Shown here one piece after another: positions 1 to 9,200 of a DNA stretch of 47,712 bases. The first letter of the stretch is position 1. Each line of letters opens with the position of its first letter. Source of the DNA: Casp-Chloro-G3 sp002816715 (GTDB taxonomy: Bacteria; Chloroflexota; Dehalococcoidia; Lucifugimonadales; UBA3495); NCBI GenBank assembly GCA_027623815.1, contig JAQBUV010000008.1:1-47712 (forward strand), written 5' to 3'. Made by a program: the position numbers and the translations under genes. The notes below the pieces were generated by a model, which worked only from the letters and a program-made list of their open reading frames with translations, did not search any database and had not been told where the DNA came from.

Positions 1-470
1 GACCTTCCAGCGGGAGACTATCTTAACTTGGCCCTTTCGCTGTCCTAACAATGGGGTCCACCTCAAACCCCCACAAATGCGGCCGAATGACTGTAGTTTA
101 GGATAATAATTAAAGCTATCGCAGATAGCAACAGCCTGCCCCGCCGAAATTTTGGCGATTGGCTTGGTAAAGTATCAGGGTGCTTGCTAGAAGGGTTGTC
201 GGAGGTCCGCATGTTTTTACCCCAGGACAGACTACTGATGACGTCGCCAGTCCATCTTGGGGATTGCGAGGTAGATTGCGAATGGTGCCCACACCAACTT
301 AGATTGGTGACAGCACCCCATTTCGGGATCAGGGAAAGGTGCTAACCGTCTAGCTTTTTCATTAGCTGATTGACTCTAGAATTGTGGCAGCAGTCGCCTA
401 AGAGGCTGTTGAATACTTGACCCATCACGTGGTAAGACAGGCTCATGACGAGCGGACTGGGACTGAACAC
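1..470. other. Non-coding stretch with a two-step hairpin at 284-317
   Basis: No convincing gene is seen here. The one clear structure is a nested palindrome at 284-317: GGTGC (284-288) pairs with GCACC (313-317) and CACCAA (292-297) pairs with TTGGTG (304-309), separated by a 3x3 internal loop and closed by a 6-nt loop. It lacks a T-tract, so it is not a classic terminator. It lies about 150 nt downstream of the stop of the minus-strand MmgE/PrpD gene and could be a weak transcript end or part of an element running off the left edge. Confidence 0.4.
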
Positions 471-1814
471 CTAGGCGCCAACTGGCGACTTTTGGCCCAT
501 TATTTGCATCAGCGTTGAGATATCCGGCACGTTTTCCAGGTCTTCCACCAGATCAATCACCTGTTGCGCGTCCTGTTTCGGGAGCGCCCGACCAATGCAG
601 TCCCATACTTTATCCATCCGCTGATCGCGGCTCATCGGATTTCCGGCAGAACCTTTAAAACCGCGACACTCATCGCTGACCGTTCGGCCATCGGTCAATC
701 TGGCGGTAACCTTGACCACGCCCGGCTCCTGCTCCATCGGATCAACCTGAATCTTGTTGAGCATCTGCTCCAGGTCCGGCGAGAACCGGCGCTGGTCGGT
801 GAAACTGTCGATAACCACTCGGCCATCCAGCAAGGCCACCGCGGCGCAGTATTCGACGCTGAACTTGCCGTCCAAGCCGCTTTGCGGTATCGGCCCAGAA
901 TGTCCCCGCCCCTGACGGTGGATGGTCAAATTCTCGACCATGTCGGGCGTGAGGTTGTACTTCTGCCGAAGGTTTAAAACCGCCTCGATGGGATTCTGCA
1001 TGTACACCTGGGCCGGGTATCTTTTGATGTCGAAGCCCGGGTCAACCAGCCGGTAGGGGCTGCCCAGGTTCTGAGTTAGAATGTCCCAGTCCAGATTTCC
1101 CTGGAACAACGCCGCGGCGTACCCGTTGGCAGCTTCCAGCACTTCTTCACTGCTGGTGTATCCCATTTCGGCCAGGATACCCGCTTCGGCCCCCATCCGG
1201 GCCGCATTGCCCGGATGGGTCGATTTCACCATTGTGCCGGTATTGGCAGTGAGGCCGCCGGTGCGGGAAGCGGCAATACCAAGCGCCATCTGGGTCTGGA
1301 GGGTGTCCAGACCCAAAACCTTGGCGCTGGCAGCGGCTCCCCCCAGAGGGCCAACTATTCCAGGAGGGTGAAACGCGGGATTCGATGCCGCCGCTGAGGC
1401 GGCACGCAGTCTCCCCTGGATCTCCCAACCTAGCGTGTAAGCCTCGATGATCGTCTTGCCGGAAGCGTTGCGGATTTCCCCTAAAGCCAGCGCAGCGGGC
1501 AGACAGGATGATGTCCCGTGAGTTGGCGGGAAGCCCTGGACCTCATAATCCAGGCAGTGGCCGAAAACACCATTGGCAAAGGCCGCCGACTGCGCGTTAG
1601 TCTTGAATCCCCAGCCAATGACGGTTGACTGGGGCGTGCCCCCGGATTGCTGCACGTACCGGCCAATTATGGTGGCTAACTCCTGAGTTGACCCGGCCAG
1701 CATATTGGCTATGCCGTCAAGTATCGCCACCTTGGCCGCAGCTACCACGGGGGCAGGCAGCTTTTCGTAGCTGGTATCGACAATGAACTGGGCCAGAGTC
1801 TTGGTCGCACCCAT
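471..1814 (-). CDS. MmgE/PrpD family protein
   Basis: This 447-residue protein has the usual length of the MmgE/PrpD family, which includes 2-methylcitrate dehydratase and cis-aconitate decarboxylase. Family landmarks are visible: an N-terminal helical segment with DGIANMLAG (about residues 33-41), the HCLDYE motif near residue 86, HGTSSCLPAALALGE just after it, and THPGNAARMGAEAGILAEMG around residue 200. The ATG start at 1814 is preceded by an AGGAG ribosome binding site. It follows the GMC oxidoreductase gene on the same strand with a 91-bp gap, so the two may be co-transcribed for catabolism of an organic acid or alcohol. The substrate cannot be told from sequence. Cytoplasmic; no methylcitrate-cycle genes (prpB, prpC) lie beside it, so a strict PrpD role is not supported. 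Confidence 0.88.
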   Translation of the reverse strand: MGATKTLAQFIVDTSYEKLPAPVVAAAKVAILDGIANMLAGSTQELATIIGRYVQQSGGTPQSTVIGWGFKTNAQSAAFANGVFGHCLDYEVQGFPPTHGTSSCLPAALALGEIRNASGKTIIEAYTLGWEIQGRLRAASAAASNPAFHPPGIVGPLGGAAASAKVLGLDTLQTQMALGIAASRTGGLTANTGTMVKSTHPGNAARMGAEAGILAEMGYTSSEEVLEAANGYAAALFQGNLDWDILTQNLGSPYRLVDPGFDIKRYPAQVYMQNPIEAVLNLRQKYNLTPDMVENLTIHRQGRGHSGPIPQSGLDGKFSVEYCAAVALLDGRVVIDSFTDQRRFSPDLEQMLNKIQVDPMEQEPGVVKVTARLTDGRTVSDECRGFKGSAGNPMSRDQRMDKVWDCIGRALPKQDAQQVIDLVEDLENVPDISTLMQIMGQKSPVGA

Positions 1815-1905
1815 GAGTTATCTCCTAGCTAGAATATGACTTTGGCTTCTATGAAAGTAGCCATTCCGTATATTTGGTAATTCGTAAACAGAGATTCAGG
1901 GCAAA

Positions 1906-3444
1906 CTAGGATCCATTCTTGATCCAATCAGCCAGCTTCTCACCAATCATGATGGCTGTAGCGTTGGTGTTCGCCCTGGTCACGTAAGGGATTATCGAAA
2001 CGTCAGCCACCCGGAGTCCCTCTACACCGCGCACCCGGCAATACTGGTCGACCACTGCCATTGCATCCGAATCCGGGCCCATTTTGCAAGTGCCCGACAC
2101 GTGGCGCGATGTCCCCATAGTCTTCACCATCCAGGCATCCAAAGCCTCGTCGGAAGCCAGGTCCTGGTTGGTGGGAGTGACTATCTCGGACATTATTTCC
2201 TGGTAGGCATCCTGTTCCAGCAGCCCCAAACAAAGGCGTACCGCCGCGCGGAGCCGCTCCCGGTCGCGAGGGTCTTCCAGATAATGATAGTTGAACTGAG
2301 GCTGAACGTCGGGGTCGGTGGATGCCAGCCGGACTTCGCCGCTTCCATAGGGCATTTCCAATGCGCAGGTCAGGCGCACCTGCCGCTCCGGCATCGGCTC
2401 GCCGCTCAGAGTGACGTAAAGCGCGTTAGTCTGAATCATCACGTCGTTCCGAAATTCACAGCCGGGGGAGGTAATCCGCAGGGCCATCCTCGCTCCCAGA
2501 CCGTCGGCGGGAAGTTCTACGCCATCCTTGGCCTGAAATCCGATACTGACTGAACAGTGGTTCCTCAAATTTTGCCCCACACCGGGGAGTTCCTGCAACA
2601 CCGGAATTCCCAGGCTTTGCAGTTGCTCGGCGGGGCCGATTCCCGACAGCATCAACAGATGGGGAGACTTCAGCCCACCAGCGCAAAGGACGACCTGATC
2701 GCCATCGACGGCAAACACCTCTCCGGCGCTTTCCACCTCGATTCCGGTGGCCCGCTTACCCTGGAAGATTACGCGGCGAGCGTGGACGTCACTCCGAATC
2801 GTCAAGTTGAGGCGGTGGCGGGCAGAATCGAGGTGAGTTAACGCCGTGCTCATGCGAATACCGTCGGGGTTATTCATGGGCAGAGCGCCAACACCGCCGG
2901 TATCCGGGCCGTTGAAGTCCGGGTCTTCCGGGTGCCCCGCCGCCACACAAGCTCGATAGAGCGCCGCTTGAATTGGCGCCCACTCACTGTTCTGACGGCG
3001 CAGTACCGGCACCGGCCCCTGGGTACCATGGAAGTCGTCGCGTATGTCCATATCGGTTTCCATTTTGCGGAAGTAGGGCAAGACATTCAGGTACGACCAC
3101 TGGTCGTTACCCCAAGAAGCCCATCTGTCGTAGTCCTCGGGAATGCCCCGAAGCATAATCTGGCCGTTGATCGCACCCGAACCGCCGACGACCTTACCCT
3201 GCGCGACATGAACCTCGCCCCGGGCGTCGTTCATGGTCCCCGACAATGACCAGTTGTGGGGAGCGCCTTTAAGTTCGGCGTCTCTGGTATGACCGTATTT
3301 CAAGTCGTCCGGGAGGGTGTCAAAATTTGGGTAGTCCGGCCCGGCCTCAAGCAGCAAGACTGACAGGTTGGGGTCTTCCGAAAGGCGGGCCGCCAGCGGG
3401 CATCCTGCCGACCCAGCGCCAACTACTATAACGTCATACTTCAT
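1906..3444 (-). CDS. GMC family FAD-dependent oxidoreductase (choline dehydrogenase-like)
   Basis: Glucose-methanol-choline oxidoreductase, 512 residues from the chosen start. MKYDVIVVGAGSAG at the N-terminus is the FAD dinucleotide-binding fold, followed by LLLEAGPDY. GKVVGGSGAINGQIMLRG is the GMC signature region near residue 85. Near the C-terminus, TSRHVSGTCKMG carries the catalytic His and TRANTNATA the partner Asn of the family. The frame stays open upstream to 3597, but the ATG at 3444 begins exactly at the beta strand of the FAD fold and has a GGAAG-type site, so the extra 51 residues are judged untranslated. Likely oxidises an alcohol to an aldehyde or ketone with FAD; substrate unknown. 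It sits immediately upstream of the MmgE/PrpD gene on the same strand. Confidence 0.92.
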   Translation of the reverse strand: MKYDVIVVGAGSAGCPLAARLSEDPNLSVLLLEAGPDYPNFDTLPDDLKYGHTRDAELKGAPHNWSLSGTMNDARGEVHVAQGKVVGGSGAINGQIMLRGIPEDYDRWASWGNDQWSYLNVLPYFRKMETDMDIRDDFHGTQGPVPVLRRQNSEWAPIQAALYRACVAAGHPEDPDFNGPDTGGVGALPMNNPDGIRMSTALTHLDSARHRLNLTIRSDVHARRVIFQGKRATGIEVESAGEVFAVDGDQVVLCAGGLKSPHLLMLSGIGPAEQLQSLGIPVLQELPGVGQNLRNHCSVSIGFQAKDGVELPADGLGARMALRITSPGCEFRNDVMIQTNALYVTLSGEPMPERQVRLTCALEMPYGSGEVRLASTDPDVQPQFNYHYLEDPRDRERLRAAVRLCLGLLEQDAYQEIMSEIVTPTNQDLASDEALDAWMVKTMGTSRHVSGTCKMGPDSDAMAVVDQYCRVRGVEGLRVADVSIIPYVTRANTNATAIMIGEKLADWIKNGS

Positions 3445-3731
3445 GCTGCTTCCTACTCTCTGCTTCAACTCCCCATATTGTTTGATGACAATATATTTTA
3501 TCTGGAGCCAGGGTTCAATCAGCGAAAACTGGATAGTAGTTATCGGGTTATGCGCCCTTGCTGGTGCTCTGGTCATTGGCCCTTGCTCATTGGCCAAACC
3601 AAAGCTAGGATATGACAGGCTAAAAGTAATTAATCAGCCTCGCTACGTATTGCCTTCGGGTCTATTTGGGGTAGCCTGAAAGAGTCCGCCGATCTACTCG
3701 TCTATTTAAAATGGAGGAATTGGTAAACGTC

Positions 3732-4184
3732 ATGGAACAAACACTGGTACTGGTCAAGCCGGACGGAGTCCAACGCGGACTGGCTGGAGAGGTTATTTCC
3801 CGGCTAGAGCGTCGAGGATTGAAGTTGGTAGCGTTGAAATTGATGCGGGTGGAAGAAGCGCTGGCTAGACAGCACTACGGCGAACATGTGAATCGGCCTT
3901 TTTTCCCCGGATTGGTTAGTTTCATAACCTCCGGGCCAATAGTGGCGATGGCCTGGGAAGGGGAAGACGCGATCAGTCTGGCCCGTCAGACGATGGGAGC
4001 CACCAACCCGGTGGACTCTGCGCCAGGAACTATCCGGGGAGACTTGGGAGTCAATATTGGGCGAAACATTGTCCACGGCTCCGACGGCCCAGAGTCAGCC
4101 CAGCGTGAACTGGACCTGTTCTTCCAGCCTGGGGAGATACTGAGCTACGAACGCAGTACCGACCCTTGGATTACTGAATCCTAA
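3732..4184 (+). CDS. ndk: Nucleoside diphosphate kinase
   Basis: Transfers the gamma-phosphate of ATP to NDPs through a phosphohistidine intermediate. The 150-residue protein opens with MEQTLVLVKPDGVQRGL, typical for Ndk, and carries the active-site motif GRNIVHGSDGPESA, where His is the phosphorylated residue. The length matches bacterial Ndk. The frame allows an earlier ATG at 3711, but that codon lies inside the TGGAGGAAT Shine-Dalgarno sequence, and family members begin at the MEQ-type start, so 3732 is preferred despite a rather long spacer. The 3' end overlaps the end of rsfS on the opposite strand by 14 bp. Confidence 0.96.
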   Translation: MEQTLVLVKPDGVQRGLAGEVISRLERRGLKLVALKLMRVEEALARQHYGEHVNRPFFPGLVSFITSGPIVAMAWEGEDAISLARQTMGATNPVDSAPGTIRGDLGVNIGRNIVHGSDGPESAQRELDLFFQPGEILSYERSTDPWITES

Positions 4185-4563
4185 CCACCTGGGGGGCCTG
4201 GTACCAGAGCCGCTCCAGGGCGTAGTATTCGCGCTCTTCCGGACCGAATATATGTACGATGACGTTGCTGAAATCCAACAGTACCCAACCCGAGCCTAGG
4301 ACCCCTTCCCGGTGAAAACGGTTCACACCGGCCTCTTTCAGTGCACTGGTCAGAGTTGCCTCCAACGCCTCGACCTGGCGGGAAGACTGAGCGGTCATCA
4401 CCACAAAATAATCCGCAAGTGTGGTGACCGGGCGCAAGTCGAGCATGACAATGTCCTCGGCTAGTTCGTCCGAGGCCACTTCTACCAGCAATTGGGCTAC
4501 TTCCGCAGGATTCAGTGAGGGATTCAATGTAGGATTCAGCGCTTTTACTCTCCAATTGGACAC
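4171..4563 (-). CDS. rsfS: Ribosomal silencing factor RsfS (DUF143 / Iojap)
   Basis: RsfS binds ribosomal protein uL14 and prevents subunit joining when nutrients are low. The 130-residue protein carries the family hallmarks DIVMLDLRP, TTLADYFVVMTAQSSRQVEA, GVLGSGWVLLDFSNVIVHIF and a terminal YYALERLW. The start codon is GTG (reverse of CAC at 4561-4563). No strong ribosome binding site is visible, so the exact start is uncertain. Next to the start are three in-frame 12-nt near-repeats at 4508-4543, giving LNP-type triplets. The usual neighbours nadD and obg are absent; instead it converges on ndk with a 14-bp overlap of coding ends. Confidence 0.93.
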   Translation of the reverse strand: MSNWRVKALNPTLNPSLNPAEVAQLLVEVASDELAEDIVMLDLRPVTTLADYFVVMTAQSSRQVEALEATLTSALKEAGVNRFHREGVLGSGWVLLDFSNVIVHIFGPEEREYYALERLWYQAPQVVRIQ

Positions 4564-4745
4564 CTAGAGTATATCTGAGTATATGCCACAGCCCGGCTGC
4601 GGTCAACGAAGCAGGCTTTTGCTGAAAACACGTCAAAATCCCACATAGAGAACTCACTAGCTGATCGGAGAAAATGTTGGGTGATGTTACACTCTTCACT
4701 GGGTAATTGTTACTTATCTTTTCGAGAGAACCTCAGGAGAACCGG

Positions 4746-5744
4746 ATGAATCGCCTGGCATTGCAACGTTTCCGAAGTTTGGCTCTGGTATTGGTAATAC
4801 CTCTATTCCTGGCAGCCTGTGGCAGTCTTACCCAAAGCTCCGACTCCACGAATTTGGTGCCGGCCAACGCCAATTTGATCGCTCAGATCCAAGTCTCCAG
4901 AATTCTGGAAGACTCAGACTTCCAAGCTTTGTACCAGAAGGCTCCGAAAAGCTCAGACGACCCTCAAATTTTTGAAGAACTGCTGGCCAAAGGCCAAGAA
5001 GAGACGGGGATCGACTTTCGTAAATTTACCACCGCTACGCTGTTTGGCGATGTCACCCAAGATGACGAATACTTTGGAGTCATCGCCCGGGGGCCGGTCA
5101 ACGAACAACTGCTGGTTGCCGCCTTGAATGCCAGCAGTGACATTGTGGTGTCTACCGAGGAATATAATGGAGTCCAAATCTACACTGCCGAATCCGACAG
5201 CCAAAAACCGGTATTCGCGGTGCTGGATAACGACACCACGGTGCTGGGAACCCTCCCTGCGGTCCAAGATGTGATTGATGTCAAGCAGGGAACCCTGGCG
5301 GGAATCAGCGGGCCAGTCTAAGATGCCTTCAATGACTTGGGGACTCCCCTGGTCAGCCTGGCGGTGGCAATTCCACCCGAAACGCTGGCCGGCCTTGAAA
5401 ACTCGATGGGTGGCGCTCAGGGATTCGGCATGATGCCCGCTATGGAATCGCTCCAGGACATCACGGTCATGGCATTTCTAATCGACAAACTGGGCCAAGA
5501 CCTGAAGGTAGAGGCTAGGCTGGGCTTCTTGAACGCTGATTCAGCCACCGAAATGGGTGACACCCTGGACGGACTCCTCAAGCTGGCATCTGCCTTCTCG
5601 CAGGACGAAAGCGTCCGATCGCTTTTGAAAAAACTGGAGATCGTCGTAGACGGCAGCACTATGACCGCGAGTTTCCAAGCGCCGCTTGCTGAGATAGAGG
5701 AAGTCACTCAGACTATGGGGCAGAATTTTGGGGGTCAATACTAG
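4746..5744 (+). pseudogene. Predicted lipoprotein gene interrupted by an in-frame TAA
   Basis: The start ATG at 4746 follows AGGAGA. The product begins with a signal peptide ending in the lipobox LAAC, so it would be exported and lipidated. The reading frame hits TAA at 5319-5321 after about 190 codons, yet the same frame continues without a frameshift through DAFNDLGTPLVSLAVAIPP to a second stop at 5742-5744, giving about 332 codons in all. Both halves read as one soluble beta/alpha protein, with N-terminal LVPANANLIAQI and C-terminal VVDGSTMTASFQ. This looks like a single nonsense substitution (for example from CAA, GAA or AAA) in one gene. Alternatives are a sequencing error, or two genes with the second starting around 5337. 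It resembles the lipoprotein at 12317-13390 in layout and in the segment where a short EYNGVQIY-like strand precedes a hydrophobic core. Function unknown. Confidence 0.7.
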
Positions 5745-5798
5745 CCTCATACTCCCAATCTCCTCCCCAAACTTGGTTCAGCCAGCATCTTTCCCGTG

Positions 5799-5838
5799 AT
5801 CAATAGGCCCGCAGCCTCTCAACTGCGGGCCTATTGAT
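5799..5838 (+). terminator. Rho-independent-like terminator after the lipoprotein gene
   Basis: A perfect 16-bp stem, 5799-5814 paired with 5823-5838, encloses an 8-nt loop and has the GC-rich core GGCCCGCAG. The following bases (ATTTGTTC) are only moderately T-rich. It lies 55 nt past the second stop of the interrupted lipoprotein gene and isolates it from gltB. Confidence 0.75.
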
Positions 5839-5897
5839 ATTTGTTCACCAAACACGCTGTAATAAAACGTTTACATAGTTTTGCAGCTGCCATTCAT

Positions 5898-6030
5898 CAG
5901 CAATTCTAATTATGGCAATTCGACCCCGCGTATCGGCAGAAAATCGCTCCTCTGAACCCATCACTCGTATCTGTACAAGAGGGCCGTGACGGGGTGAATA
6001 CCGACATTAACCCCATAATTAGAATTGCTG
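5898..6030. mobile_element. MITE-like element, 133 bp, with 18-bp TIRs and 9-10 bp target duplication
   Basis: The ends CAGCAATTCTAATTATGG (5898-5915) and its exact reverse complement (6013-6030) form perfect 18-bp terminal inverted repeats. Immediately outside lies the direct repeat GCCATTCATC, at 5889-5898 and 6031-6040. One C is shared with the left end, so the target duplication is 9 bp if that base belongs to the element and 10 bp if not. The interior has no ORF. It shows partial sub-terminal symmetry (ATTCGACCCCG against ATTCACCCCG read from the other end) and a CCTCT/AGAGG apex, so the whole unit could fold into a long hairpin. These are the hallmarks of a miniature inverted-repeat transposable element moved in trans. 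It inserted in the gltB upstream region, about 200 bp before its start. No second copy or matching transposase lies in this window. Confidence 0.8.
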
Positions 6031-6070
6031 GCCATTCATCTTGGGGCTACTCAGAATTGAAGCTAGACTG

Positions 6071-6076
6071 TATAAT
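6071..6076 (+). promoter_or_regulatory. Possible -10 box (TATAAT) upstream of gltB
   Basis: A consensus TATAAT lies 163 nt before the gltB start and 31 nt after the right target duplication of the MITE-like element. No good -35 box occurs at 16-18 nt spacing, so this is weak evidence. The element insertion ends close enough upstream to have replaced native activator or -35 sequences. Confidence 0.3.
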
Positions 6077-6238
6077 ATTCACTCCTGATCGGATATTGTG
6101 ATATATTTAACAATCAACTATTAGGGTTCCCTGCTCAGGCGGCTGGTTCCATATCCTCTCGTGAACATAGCGGCCAATTCCTATCTTCATGTTCGATAAC
6201 AGACGCCGAGTACAAATGTCAGGCTGGGGGTCTCGCCT

Positions 6239-9200
6239 ATGAATCCAAACGACGCTCTGAAAGATTTGTCCCTGCGCGGATTGTACTCCCCGGCAACGGA
6301 GCACGATAGCTGCGGCGTGGGCATGGTAGCCAATATTAAAGGGGTCAAGTCGCATCAGATCATCGACGAGTCGCTGGAAGTGCTGGTCAACCTGGGCCAT
6401 CGCGGCGCTTGCGGCTGCGATCCGGATACCGGAGATGGCGCGGGTATACTGATTCAGATGCCCCACCAATTCTTTCAGAGAGTCTGCCCTCCCCTGGGAA
6501 TCAATTTGCCCGAGCTTGGCGAATATGGGGCTGGCGTAGTATTCCTACCACCCCAGCCCGAAGCTAGAATCAAATGTGAGCGGCTCATTGAACAGGTGAT
6601 TCAAGACGAGGGCCTGGAACTGCTGGGCTGGCGTGAAGTCCCCCTAGACCCCACCAAAGTGGGGCGCGATTCTCGCGCCGTAATGCCCAGCATCAAGCAG
6701 GTTTTTGTCCGGCAGGAAACCAACGGCCAAGGGCAGTCCCAGCTAGAGCGCAAACTCTACGTGACCCGCAAAGTCATTGAGAACTCCCTCGCTAACTGTG
6801 GCCTCTCCGACGAAGAAGCCGATTACTTTTACATTTGCAGCCTCTCCTGCAACACCCTAGTCTACAAAGGCTTGTTGATGTCGCACCAGGTTACCGGGTT
6901 TTACCTGGACTTGGCTGAAGCTGATCTGGTCAGCGCCTTCGCTCTGGTGCACTCCCGGTTTAGCACCAATACGTTAGGCCATTGGAAGCTGGCCCACCCT
7001 TATCGGTATCTGGCCCATAACGGTGAAATCAACACCGTAAGGGGAAACGTGAACTGGATGCACGCCCGCGAGGCCCAGTTTGAGTCGAAGGGGTTTGGCG
7101 ACGATATCAACAAGATCTCCCCGGTGATGACTCCGGGGGCCAGCGACACCGCCTGCTTCGATAATGCTCTAGAGCTACTCTTGATGACGGGCCGAGACTT
7201 GAGCCATTCCATGCTGATGATGATCCCCGAAGCGTGGGGTCAGCATGAAAGCATGTCCCAAGAAAAGAAGGACTTTTACGAGTACCATTCCTGCCTGATG
7301 GAGCCGTGGGATGGCCCCGCCATGATGGTAGCCGCCAACGGCCACGAAATTTGCGCCGTGCTGGACCGCAACGGCCTGAGGCCGTTCCGCTACACCCTCA
7401 CCCATGATGACAAGCTGGTAATGGCATCGGAAACGGGCGTATTGGACCTGCCTCCAGCCAGCATCAAGGAGAAAGGCCGCTTGCAGCCTGGCCGCATGTT
7501 CCTGGTCAGCCTGGATGAGGGCCGCATCATCGGCGACGAGGAACTCAAACACACTCTGTCCAACCGCCAGCCCTACGGCCAGTGGTTAGAAGAAAACAAA
7601 GTTGCGCTGGAAGACCTGCCAGTCCCGGCTGAGGTCAACGGGACGAAGCATGATCTGGCCCAGCAACACCAAGCCTTCGGGTATACCGTAGAAGAATTGC
7701 GGATGATTACGACTCCAATGGCTGCCACTGGCTACGAGCCGGTGGGGTCGATGGGCAACGACGCGGCCTTGGCGGTGCTGTCCGACCAGAACCACCTGCT
7801 GTTCAATTATTTCAAGCAGCTTTTCGCCCAGGTGACCAATCCGCCCTTGGACTCCATTCGGGAAGAGTTAGTCACGTCCACCGAAGGCTTTATTGGACGC
7901 GAGCTAAACCTTTTCGAGGAAACTCCCCAGCACTGCCGCCAGTTGAGGCTGAAGTCTCCTATCATCAGCAGTCAAGAACTGGAGCAGATCCGTCAGAACA
8001 ATCTGGAAGGGCTCAAAGCCATTACGCTTTCAACTCTCTTTGACGCGCAAGCCGGAACTGGCTCCGTACCAGCCCCAGTAGGCTCGATGAAGAGGGCGCT
8101 GGATCGCCTCTGTAACGAGGCGTCTCAGGCCATCGCAGACGGTTACGCCATCATCATCCTGTCTGACCGGGGAGTTGACTCCCAACACGCACCGATACCA
8201 AGCTTGCTGGCCACTGGGGCAGTCCATCATCACCTGATCCGCCAGGGTGCTCGCACCAAGGCCGGGCTGGTGGTGGAGTCTGGCGAACCCCGGGAAGTCC
8301 ATCATTTCGCGCTGTTGGTCGGCTACGGTGCCGGAGCGGTCAATCCATATTTGGCTTTGGAGACCGCCAGACAGCTATCCGAGACCGGCGAGCTAAATGG
8401 AACCAACGCTGACTACGCCGAGGCCAACTTCATCAAGGCCAACGCCAAGGGCCTGGTCAAAGTCATGTCGAAAATGGGCATCTCCACGGTGCAAAGCTAC
8501 CGGGGCGCTCAGATTTTTGAGGCTATTGGCGTCTGCCAGGCGGTCATCGACCAGTACTTTACCTGGACACCCTCCCGCGTGGAAGGGATTGGCCTGGATA
8601 TCATTGAACAAGAAGCCCGGCAACGGCATCACAAAGCCTTTTCCGATGACCACGTTGCTGCTGAACGAGACTTGGAAATGGGCGGCTTTTACCAATGGCG
8701 TCGGGACGGCGAGCACCACCAGTGGCATCCGGATGCCATCGCCAAGCTTCAGTTTGCGGCCCAAACTAACAGTTGGAAAATTTACCAAGAATTCGCCCAG
8801 ATATCCAACGATCAGAGCAAGAAGATGGCAACGCTGAGGGGCCTGCTGGACTTCAAGCAAGATCGCAGTTCCATCCCTATTGAAGAAGTTGAACCAGCTT
8901 CAGAAATAGTGAAGCGTTTTGCCACCGGAGCGGTATCGCTGGGGTCCATCAGCCGAGAAGCGCATGAGACTATGGCCATTGCCATGAACCGCATTGGCGC
9001 GCGCAGCAATACCGGCGAGGGCGGCGAGGACTACCACCGCTATACCCCCGATGCCAACGGCGACTCCCGCAGCAGCGCCATCAAGCAGGTTGCTTCGGGG
9101 CGGTTTGGCGTCACCGCTAACTACCTGGTCAACGCCACCGACCTGCAAATTAAAATGGCCCAGGGTTCCAAGCCCGGCGAAGGCGGGCAGTTGCCTGGCC

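Noticed and set aside
471..3444. MmgE/PrpD plus GMC as a methylcitrate cycle locus
   Set aside because: No prpB, prpC or acn-like gene is nearby, and a GMC dehydrogenase is not part of that cycle.
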